Assembly: GCA_024743015.1 (NCBI GenBank)
Contig: JANSXJ010000092.1
Location: 1-11,415, forward strand
Length of the DNA stretch: 11,415 nucleotides
Direction: 5' to 3'
DNA from: Hyphomonas sp.
GTDB lineage: Bacteria; Pseudomonadota; Alphaproteobacteria; Caulobacterales; Hyphomonadaceae
Part shown: positions 1 through 5,443 of the stretch, piece by piece
Numbering within the stretch: position 1 is the first letter of the stretch
How the letters are laid out: each line of letters opens with the position of its first letter
Translations under genes and position numbers: made by a program
The notes under the pieces: model-generated
What the model saw: the letters and a program-made list of their open reading frames with translations, nothing else
The model's database searches: none
What the model was told of the DNA's origin: nothing

Positions 1-129
1 GGTGTAGCACTGGTAGAGCCGCCAGCCGTCCTTGTCCGCGCGTTCCTGGCAGATGCGGATTTGATCCTCAATCGAGGCATCACGTTGAAGATCGGAGGAA
101 TAACGGGCGTAGATGGCAACGGCGGTCAT
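1..129 (-). CDS. Serine recombinase (resolvase/invertase family), N-terminal fragment cut by window edge
   Basis: Only the first 43 codons are inside the window; the gene continues past the left edge. The translation begins MTAVAIYARYSSDLQRD and contains the Y-x-R-x-S signature of the resolvase catalytic domain: Tyr7, Arg9 and the presumed nucleophile Ser11. The following segment (SIEDQIRICQERADKDGW, about residues 19-36) matches the helix that follows the catalytic loop in large serine recombinases annotated as recombinase family protein. Such enzymes make double-strand breaks through a phosphoserine link and integrate, excise or invert DNA. The ATG at 129 overlaps the stop codon of the small upstream gene as ATGA, so the two are probably translated together. 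The C-terminal part, which would tell a large integrase from a short resolvase, is not visible. Family call is firm; its role (own mobility or remnant of another element) is open. Confidence 0.88.
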   Translation of the reverse strand, partial: MTAVAIYARYSSDLQRDASIEDQIRICQERADKDGWRLYQCYT

Positions 130-317
130 GAATCCGGCTCCTTGGGCGCAGCGGCAGCGCGTGCTGTCTCCATGTTCTTGCGATGTTCGTCATAATCGCG
201 TTCCGCCGCCCAGCGCGCAAGATACTTTGCAACGGCAACCAGCGCCGGATCATGCCTGCCTGTCGCAGCAGGCTTCGCCTTGGGTGAGCGCGTCTTATGT
301 GCTGTTTGCCTAACCAT
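126..317 (-). CDS. Small hypothetical protein coupled to the serine recombinase
   Basis: A 63-residue, basic and alanine-rich protein (starts MVRQTAHKTRSPKAKPAATG, ends AAAPKEPDS) with no family I recognise. Its C-terminal half is likely helical (PALVAVAKYLARWAAERDYDEH). The stop codon overlaps the recombinase ATG by four bases (ATGA), and this is the main reason to accept it as a gene. I chose the ATG at 317 because it is the only in-frame ATG; the frame stays open up to a GTG at 485, which would give 119 residues, but the extra N-terminus is mostly Arg/Ala-rich and that GTG has no evident ribosome binding site. The ATG at 317 also has only a weak upstream purine run, inside an inverted repeat. 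A small partner gene before a recombinase may help regulate it or act with it, but that is inference. Confidence 0.55.
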   Translation of the reverse strand: MVRQTAHKTRSPKAKPAATGRHDPALVAVAKYLARWAAERDYDEHRKNMETARAAAAPKEPDS

Positions 318-334
318 ATGGGCATTCTGCCCAT
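318..334. repeat. Perfect 7-bp inverted repeat next to a start codon
   Basis: ATGGGCA-TTC-TGCCCAT is a perfect inverted repeat with 7-bp arms and a 3-base centre. It directly abuts the ATG (317-315) of the small minus-strand gene. In RNA it would form a hairpin over the ribosome binding position; in DNA it could be an operator. If the longer GTG start at 485 is used, it is just coding sequence. Function is not shown. Confidence 0.4.
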
Positions 335-485
335 CACCGGCCCGGCGTTTTCCTCGGGCGTTCCTCGCTTGGCTCGGCCACCGCGCACCGGCAGCACGCT
401 GCGCCAGGACTTGTCGGGACAAAAAAGTCCGAAAACGCGCTTTGGGCAAGGCTTTGAAGTAATTGCGGAATGTGCGCCGCAGCAC

Positions 486-584
486 AATAAGCTAACGTGT
501 GCCTAATAATTTGTTAATACCTGAAGTTGTATTATGAAAATATAGTTAAATTCCTAAATTTTGCATGATTAAGTTGAGGATAGA
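486..584. promoter_or_regulatory. AT-rich divergent intergenic region with ribosome binding site for the 585 gene
   Basis: This segment is much richer in A and T than its surroundings and lies between the minus-strand recombinase unit and the plus-strand small genes, so promoters for both directions are expected here. On the plus strand a GAGGA ribosome binding site at 576-580 stands four bases before the ATG at 585. TTGTTA (511-516) and TATAGT (541-546) resemble promoter hexamers but their spacing (24 bases) is wrong, so I do not assign an exact promoter. Confidence 0.3.
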
Positions 585-854
585 ATGAGTAAGAAGAAGA
601 AAGATCACGCACTGCTTATCGAATACAAGGCGTTGGGGACAATTTGTATCGAAGAGCTTTGCCAGGCGATCCTGGAAGACCTTCACGCCTTGCGGGATAA
701 CCACAACGTTCGGTTCGTCACCGGCGTCCGTCTCAGGTTGCCGGTGACGAACGAATATGGCGATCCCCTGCGGGTGCGGCGCGACAGTGGCGGGTCGATG
801 TTCCGGATCGACACGCACCATTACCGGCCGATGTGCCTGGACTACGACAGGTAG
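585..854 (+). CDS. Small hypothetical protein of the integrase module
   Basis: An 89-residue protein that I do not recognise. It begins with a lysine run (MSKKKKD), followed by a predicted helix (about residues 10-38, ALLIEYKALGTICIEELCQA) and a second half rich in beta-type residues (VRFVTGVRLRLPVTNEYGD, about 42-60) ending in HYRPMCLDYDR. There is no signal peptide or membrane segment. The start is supported by GAGGA four bases upstream. The stop lies six bases before the ATG of the next gene, so both are probably one transcript leading toward the integrase. Small proteins in this position often regulate excision or integration, but nothing in this sequence proves it. Confidence 0.6.
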   Translation: MSKKKKDHALLIEYKALGTICIEELCQAILEDLHALRDNHNVRFVTGVRLRLPVTNEYGDPLRVRRDSGGSMFRIDTHHYRPMCLDYDR

Positions 855-860
855 GTCGCC

Positions 861-1097
861 ATGAGACAACCCCTTTACCTGAACCTGGAAGAGGCGCGCG
901 CGGTGCTTGCGGAGATGGGCATCGAGCTCAGCGAGCGCCAGATAAAGCGCGCCGCCGAGATGGACCCGCATGGACGGCGCAAGCTGCCGTTTTTCATCGA
1001 CCCGATCGACGGCAAGCTCAAGATCGAAAAGCAGGCGCTCATCGGGGCTTACCTTAAAAGGCAGGTGCAGGCCGCGAGAAATCTAAGGCCGAAATAA
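861..1097 (+). CDS. Small putative DNA-binding protein, excisionase-like
   Basis: A 78-residue protein, basic at the C-terminus. Residues about 8-32 (LNLEEARAVLAEMGIELSER) look like the first helices of a helix-turn-helix, and residues 34-65 have the order helix, short turn with basic residues (PHGRRKLPFF), a DGKLKIEKQAL segment and a last helix. This resembles the recognition helix and wing of small excisionase/MerR-type proteins, where the wing is followed by a helix. The pattern is by eye, so the excisionase call is an inference supported mainly by position, just before a tyrosine integrase. A ribosome binding site AGGTAGG (849-855), overlapping the previous stop codon, supports the ATG at 861 and tight coupling with the preceding gene. 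Confidence 0.62.
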   Translation: MRQPLYLNLEEARAVLAEMGIELSERQIKRAAEMDPHGRRKLPFFIDPIDGKLKIEKQALIGAYLKRQVQAARNLRPK

Positions 1098-1178
1098 AGT
1101 AAAAAATACATTGAATACTGGAATCGCGATGTGATTAAATGACATATATATTCAAAATAATAACAATAATATTTAATA
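1098..1178 (+). promoter_or_regulatory. Very AT-rich leader before the integrase, possible promoter
   Basis: These 81 bases are mostly A and T. TTGAAT at 1111-1116 followed after 18 bases by TTAAAT at 1135-1140 is a possible sigma-70 type promoter. No purine-rich ribosome binding site precedes the integrase ATG at 1179 (the sequence there is AATATTTAATA), so translation is either weak, leaderless or dependent on an unstructured AT-rich leader. AT-rich DNA here may also serve bending proteins or excisionase binding. Confidence 0.3.
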
Positions 1179-2405
1179 ATGGCAGATATAAGAAAACGAG
1201 AAGGTAAAAAAGGAACAACCTATCAAGTTCGCTTCCCAAGCAAATCCACAAAATCTGGATACGCGTTCAGAACATTTGATACCTTAAAAGAAGCCCGTGA
1301 TTTTGTTGAGAGCGGCCAGGCGCGCAAGGGCAGTGGTGCCCGCCACAGCGAAATCAGGACGGTCGAACAGGCCATCGAAAAGTGGCTTGATGTCTGTGAG
1401 AAGGAGGGACGGCGAGGACGTGATCCGGTGACGCCATTTACTCTAAAGACCTATAAGTACCGCGCCACGATCATGAAGGCCTATCCGTGGAGTAAGGAGT
1501 TGAATGAACTTGGTGCCCCAGATGTGGTGGAGTTTCGATCTTGGCTCATCAGGCATCATAGCCGTGATCTCGCGCGGAAAGTTTTATCATCACTCCATTC
1601 AATGATTCTGGAGATGGTCACCCGGGGAATTCTCGACCACGACATTGCGGTTGGCGTTTATATTGGGAAGAGTTCCCGCTACGAAGAGCCGGTCCAAATT
1701 CCATCCGAAAGGGATGTGCAGAGCTTGCTCGAAGCGGCAGATCGTCTGTCTAATTCCAAGAATGCGCAGATCAGTCGCAGTTGGGAGAGATATCGTCCCA
1801 TGCTTTATCTCGCTATCGACTCCGGCATGCGCCCACAAGAGTATATTGTGGTGCCGGGTTTCAGTCTCAGAGATAACGGGATAATGGTGGACCGTGCTCT
1901 TGAGCGCGGCTCGAACAAAATATCCGTAACCAAAACACCTGCGGGGCGGCGGTTTATTGACCTCAGCCCAGAGACATACGACATGGTGGCGCACTACCGT
2001 GACAAGCATGCCATCGAAAATGCTGATGATCTGATCTTCCCCACTGCCACCGGGGGGTGCCAGAGCATCGACAACTGGCGCAAACGTGGTTTCGGTGCCG
2101 CGTGTCGGGAGGCCGGACTGATCGACGAAATCCAGAAAGACGGAGAAGCTGTCGAGCGGCCACGATACCGGCCATATGATCTACGTCACTTCTATGCGTC
2201 CATGCTTATTGAACGACGTGTGAGCTTGAAGCGCGTGCAGACGATTATGGGGCACCGCGACATTCAGACAACGCTTAACGTCTACGGCCATGTGATCGAA
2301 CGTGTTGAGAGTGAAGCGGAGAAGCACACAGGGCTTGTGGCAAGCTTTTCCCAAAATCCATGTGGCAAATCTGTGGCGCAAGATCATCAATTAATTGATT
2401 TATAA
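1179..2405 (+). CDS. int: Tyrosine recombinase / integrase
   Basis: A 408-residue site-specific recombinase of the tyrosine class, which integrates and excises the element by cutting and rejoining att sites. The N-terminal part (about 1-55) looks like an arm-binding domain (basic, TTYQVRFPSKS), residues about 60-160 are the core-binding SAM-like domain, and 175-385 the catalytic domain. The catalytic set is visible: Arg218 in SGMRPQE, Lys252 in SVTKTPAGRR, Arg336 in YDLRHFYAS, His359 in IMGHRD and the nucleophile Tyr369 in TLNVYGH. The first His of the usual H-x-x-R is Tyr333 here, a common variant. Its stop codon lies 11 bases before the tRNA-Trp core, the usual position of an integrase that targets a tRNA 3' end. 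The first 100 bases are AT-rich and the rest resembles the neighbours. Family and intact active site are clear. Confidence 0.95.
   Translation: MADIRKREGKKGTTYQVRFPSKSTKSGYAFRTFDTLKEARDFVESGQARKGSGARHSEIRTVEQAIEKWLDVCEKEGRRGRDPVTPFTLKTYKYRATIMKAYPWSKELNELGAPDVVEFRSWLIRHHSRDLARKVLSSLHSMILEMVTRGILDHDIAVGVYIGKSSRYEEPVQIPSERDVQSLLEAADRLSNSKNAQISRSWERYRPMLYLAIDSGMRPQEYIVVPGFSLRDNGIMVDRALERGSNKISVTKTPAGRRFIDLSPETYDMVAHYRDKHAIENADDLIFPTATGGCQSIDNWRKRGFGAACREAGLIDEIQKDGEAVERPRYRPYDLRHFYASMLIERRVSLKRVQTIMGHRDIQTTLNVYGHVIERVESEAEKHTGLVASFSQNPCGKSVAQDHQLIDL
2334..2382 (+). repeat. Putative left arm-type integrase binding sites (TGTGGCAA repeats)
   Basis: Three copies of a TGTGGC-containing motif lie within the 3' end of the integrase gene: CTTGTGGCAAG (2334-2344), ATGTGGCAAA (2360-2369) and CTGTGGCGCAAG (2371-2382). 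The last two are 11 bases apart, one helical turn. Matching copies occur beyond the tRNA core with the same 11-base spacing. Tandem short direct repeats flanking a tRNA-derived core are typical arm-type sites bound by the N-terminal domain of tyrosine integrases. Binding is inferred. Confidence 0.6.
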
Positions 2406-2415
2406 GAGTTTTTGA

Positions 2416-2464
2416 CGGTCTCCAAAACCGCAGGTCGCGGGTTCGAACCCTGCTGCCCCTGCCA
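2416..2464 (+). other. Attachment-site core: 3' half of tRNA-Trp(CCA)
   Basis: The sequence runs from the anticodon arm to the encoded CCA end of a tryptophan tRNA. The anticodon stem pairs 2416-2419 with 2427-2430, and the loop CTCCAAA (2420-2426) holds the anticodon CCA at 2422-2424. The T stem GCGGG (2437-2441) pairs with CCTGC (2449-2453, one G-T pair) around the loop TTCGAAC (2442-2448). The 3' acceptor strand is 2454-2460, the discriminator G is 2461 and CCA is 2462-2464. No D arm or 5' acceptor strand precedes it: the bases upstream are integrase gene and a T-rich spacer. It is therefore not a functional tRNA gene but the identity block by which the element restores the tRNA on integration. 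Confidence 0.88.
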
Positions 2465-2520
2465 TTTAAATATCAATCACTTAGCTGAAGTATATGAAAA
2501 GAAATGGCTGGATTTGTCTG

Positions 2521-2534
2521 TTTTTGCCACAAAA
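2521..2534 (-). repeat. Putative right arm-type site, inverted copy
   Basis: TTTTTGCCACAAAA reads TTTTGTGGCAAAAA on the minus strand, so it is an inverted copy of the TGTGGCAA motif seen left of the core. It stands 57 bases after the tRNA CCA end. It probably belongs to the integrase-binding set, although one short copy alone would prove little. Confidence 0.45.
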
Positions 2535-2590
2535 TTACGGTCTCTTGTGAGCCGCAGAAATCCGCCACTCTCTGAATCAGTCCGTTTGGC

Positions 2591-2612
2591 CTTGTGGCAA
2601 ATTTGTGGCAAG
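2591..2612 (+). repeat. Putative right arm-type sites, paired direct repeats
   Basis: CTTGTGGCAAA (2591-2601) is followed directly by TTTGTGGCAAG (2602-2612), with the TGTGGC cores 11 bases apart. The pair closely copies the left pair at 2361-2382 in sequence and spacing, though this one lies outside any gene. Similar motifs on both sides of the core suggest that both flanks belong to the element. Confidence 0.6.
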
Positions 2613-2623
2613 TCTTGATGGGT

Positions 2624-2640
2624 TTCCGGCTTTGCCGGCA
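2624..2640 (-). terminator. Hairpin after the defence operon, possible terminator
   Basis: Just downstream of the herA-like stop codon on the minus strand, GCCGGC-AAA-GCCGG forms a stable short hairpin with a three-base loop. No T run follows it (the next bases are AAACCCATC), so it is not a classical intrinsic terminator; it may protect the mRNA end or terminate weakly. Confidence 0.3.
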
Positions 2641-2642
2641 AG

Positions 2643-4328
2643 CTATTCGGTCGTTGCGTCCGATTCAGATTCGATAAGTGGGGGGCGCTCTTGCAAGCGC
2701 CACCGACGTATCGCGTTTTCAACGTAGGCCGCGTCGGCTGCTTCTTCGGCCCAGCAAGCTGCGAACGGTACATCGGCACTTTGTGGCCGGTTTTCCTCTG
2801 GCAGATCATTAAACCGGAGCCGTACCGGCACCACCGAGCCCTCTCCAACCACAAGTGCCTCCTGGGTCCGGAGCGTCGGAAGAACGTTCACCAGGCTCCG
2901 CACCGAATCCGGAAGCGCCCGCTGCACAAAATTCTGATCTTGCTCATTGCTCATGCGTAAGGCGATGAGCGTGTTGCATTGCGACAGGATTGATTCGGCA
3001 AGCTCCGAGGGGCGCTGCGATATCAACCCGAGGCCAACACCGTATTTTCGGCCTTCCTTGGCAATCCGGGATAATGCCTGCTTGGTCGGCTGAAACGATG
3101 CATCGTCTCGCCGGGGAGCATAGCGGTGCGCTTCCTCGCATACCAATACGACCGGAACCTGGACGGGGCGCGGACTCCATACCGCGAAATCAAAGATCAT
3201 TCTGCACAGAACGGAAACCACGACATCCACAACATCCGATGGCACACCGGAAAGGTCGATGATTGACAGAGGTTTGTCCAACACCGGGATGCGGAGATAT
3301 TGCGCGACAATATCTTTAAGGTTGTCAGTTACGTCATCATCAGGCCGGATGAGAAATGAAAAGCGGCTGTCCTGCTGGAGCGTGTCGATCTTGTTTTTGA
3401 TCTTGAGATAAGAATCCTGCTTTGAAGCCTGAGTGGGCATGTTCGCATCAATGTGTTCGACCAGCTTGCCCAGCGTATAGGGAACGGGGGTGTCTACCGT
3501 TATCTTCTCACTGGCCACGCCCGGCAGTCCGAAGGCCCTGCGCGCAGAAAGCATCGCGTCTTTAAGGATATTGGTCTGACTTGTTGCAACATGCTCGGTC
3601 TTGCCGATGAACAGTTCGACGCTTTCCTCGAAATTCAGCAGCCAGTGCGGCAGATTGAGTGTTGTCGGATCGATGATTTCTGCGTCGCCCGGAAATGCAC
3701 GGCGGTACTCGTTGTGCGGATCAAGCAGGATCACATGCGCCTTCGGCGCGACGTCAAGGATTGACCGCAACAGCACCGTCACCGAACACGACTTACCGGA
3801 ACCGGTCGTGCCGAGCACGGCGAAATGCTTGCCCAGCAGGTCGTCCGTCATAAGGTAGACCGGCAAGGATGAGGCTTGCGAGAGGGTGCCGATATGGATG
3901 CTCGGCTTGTCCGGTCTGTGATAGATACGCGATAGCTCCTTGACGCTGGCCACAAAGATGCCCTGGCCAGGCAAGGGGTACGTGACAACGCCGCGCTGAA
4001 AATCGAACTCGCTCTCGCCAAGACCGGTTCGGAGCGCCTCCCCAAACAACTCGATCTCAAGCCACTTGGCATCAGACGCAGGTTCACGGGCAGGCGCCGT
4101 ACCGCTGCCACCGTCAAGTAGAGTCTCTGTCATACGAAGTGCGGTCACCACGCCGAACACCAGCTTGTCGCCGGCCTCGATCTTTACGATTGAACCTACC
4201 TGCCCGACCGTATAGCGGCGGCTCTTATAGGTCCGGTAGAGGTCTTCCACCGTTCCCTCAAGCGCGCCAATAACTTTGGAACCGGAGACTTCGACCACGC
4301 GGCCGATTTTCAGGATCGACTCGTTCAT
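2643..4328 (-). CDS. herA: HerA-type hexameric ATPase of the SIR2-HerA defence pair
   Basis: A 561-residue HerA/FtsK-like P-loop ATPase. Residues about 1-130 contain a beta-rich HAS-barrel-like domain (ILKIGRVVEVSGSKVIGAL). The Walker A motif GTTGSGKS is at 173-180, Walker B VVLVCEEAHRY at 393-403 with Glu398/Glu399, a sensor segment GLGLISQRPSEL at 432-443, and a likely arginine finger at Arg458 in NTLIALRM. HerA proteins form hexameric rings that pump DNA or act as scaffolds; in SIR2-HerA defence the ring assembles with SIR2. The ATG at 4328 overlaps the SIR2 stop as ATGA and has GGGAGAAG upstream, so I prefer it to an upstream in-frame start at 4373. It is the last gene of the operon. All ATPase motifs are intact. 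The defence role comes from the SIR2 neighbour. Confidence 0.9.
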   Translation of the reverse strand: MNESILKIGRVVEVSGSKVIGALEGTVEDLYRTYKSRRYTVGQVGSIVKIEAGDKLVFGVVTALRMTETLLDGGSGTAPAREPASDAKWLEIELFGEALRTGLGESEFDFQRGVVTYPLPGQGIFVASVKELSRIYHRPDKPSIHIGTLSQASSLPVYLMTDDLLGKHFAVLGTTGSGKSCSVTVLLRSILDVAPKAHVILLDPHNEYRRAFPGDAEIIDPTTLNLPHWLLNFEESVELFIGKTEHVATSQTNILKDAMLSARRAFGLPGVASEKITVDTPVPYTLGKLVEHIDANMPTQASKQDSYLKIKNKIDTLQQDSRFSFLIRPDDDVTDNLKDIVAQYLRIPVLDKPLSIIDLSGVPSDVVDVVVSVLCRMIFDFAVWSPRPVQVPVVLVCEEAHRYAPRRDDASFQPTKQALSRIAKEGRKYGVGLGLISQRPSELAESILSQCNTLIALRMSNEQDQNFVQRALPDSVRSLVNVLPTLRTQEALVVGEGSVVPVRLRFNDLPEENRPQSADVPFAACWAEEAADAAYVENAIRRWRLQERPPLIESESDATTE

Positions 4329-5404
4329 GGCGCTTCTCCCGCAATAAAATCTACAAGCTTTTCGAATTTCCAAAGCTCGGCGTTGAGAACGGCCTGTGCC
4401 GCGTCTTCGTCAAGAGCGTGTCCAATAAACCGTCCGGTATCACCGCTACCGATAAAAGCGTTGAAGCGGGAGTCGCAACGATCGCTAAATGCGCGGAGAC
4501 GCTCGTCTTGCTTGGTCCGGTCCGCCTCGGGTCCGATAAAGGAAATTACTGTGAGATTGCTGTTATTCGCGTTTACCGCATCACAGATCGCTTCGTTGAT
4601 ATGTTCGTCATTGAAACTGTAGCCGAGCACGATAAGGCAGTTATTGACGCCGGCAATGCGCAGCCGGTTGCGAAATCTGCCAATCAAGGTTTCGTATACG
4701 CCGTATTGCGTCTGAAGGTATTTTTGCTCTGAAGGGTAAACGACCACCGGTTCATCTGCCGCATCTTCATTGGCATTTCGGCCGCGCCGGACATGACCGC
4801 TGGCATCGCGGGTCCAATTGATCGATCCGTGAAGTTTGAAGATGCGGTACGAGATTTCCGCACTGCCTTCATCGAAGGTTTCTGCGTCAAACCACGCCCG
4901 GTTGGTGCCCCGAAACCCGTCTACGTAAGCGAACCGCAATTCATCCAAGCTCGCTTCTAAAAGCGTATCGTAATTCAGACTGAATATGTCGCGCGGTCCC
5001 CGGTTGCGCGGTCCGCGAAGCCGCTGCAAGAACCGGGCATGATGCGCGCTTGATTCCCAGTCATCGGCAACCTCGCTCACGATCTTTTTCTTTATCGCTG
5101 TCAACCAGCTATCAATCTCATCAATGGTTATGCTGTGGCCATCGCCGGTCGTAATGGTGCCAAGAATATCCCTATACCGAACGAGAAAATTGATGAGGTC
5201 TTCAATCGTCGCCGGCCGGTCGCCGCTCGGCTTGAGCCCTGTGAATTGCTGCAAGAGCTTCTCATCAACGCCATTCAGTACGTTTTCCGTGAGTTTGCCG
5301 ATCAAAGGCTTTCCGGCGCACATGCTGCATCCAGCGCCAAGAAGGAAGCACGTATCACTTCCTGTCAGCCACTCTGTAATTTGTTCTCGTACATCACCTG
5401 CCAT
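4325..5404 (-). CDS. SIR2-family NAD-binding defence protein (SIR2_2 type)
   Basis: A 359-residue protein of the SIR2-like group found in antiphage systems. The NAD-binding Rossmann signature LLGAGCS is at 21-27, the SIR2_2-type FSLNYDTLLE at 141-150 (Asn144, Asp146), the catalytic-histidine segment KLHGSINW at 190-197 (His192), and LGYSFNDEHIN at 260-270. In characterised SIR2-HerA and related systems such proteins hydrolyse NAD+ on infection and stop growth of the cell. The ATG at 5404 has a good ribosome binding site, GAAGGACGG, so this gene can start translation independently; it lies 39 bases after the methylase-nuclease gene and overlaps the HerA gene by four bases. There is no signal peptide or membrane segment. 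All key residues are present, so an active NADase is expected. Deacetylase function is unlikely from family and context. Confidence 0.9.
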   Translation of the reverse strand: MAGDVREQITEWLTGSDTCFLLGAGCSMCAGKPLIGKLTENVLNGVDEKLLQQFTGLKPSGDRPATIEDLINFLVRYRDILGTITTGDGHSITIDEIDSWLTAIKKKIVSEVADDWESSAHHARFLQRLRGPRNRGPRDIFSLNYDTLLEASLDELRFAYVDGFRGTNRAWFDAETFDEGSAEISYRIFKLHGSINWTRDASGHVRRGRNANEDAADEPVVVYPSEQKYLQTQYGVYETLIGRFRNRLRIAGVNNCLIVLGYSFNDEHINEAICDAVNANNSNLTVISFIGPEADRTKQDERLRAFSDRCDSRFNAFIGSGDTGRFIGHALDEDAAQAVLNAELWKFEKLVDFIAGEAP

Positions 5405-5443
5405 CGTTTTCCGTCCTTCGCAGCATAATCCTCTCGTGTCGCC

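Noticed and set aside
546..971. A 141-codon minus-strand open frame over the two small genes
   Set aside because: It overlaps both plus-strand genes that have good ribosome binding sites and tight spacing; its product looks like an antisense translation (His/Arg/Pro rich).
2401..2464. A complete functional tRNA-Trp gene
   Set aside because: Only the anticodon arm to CCA is present; no D arm or 5' acceptor strand can be found upstream, which is integrase gene and a T-rich spacer.
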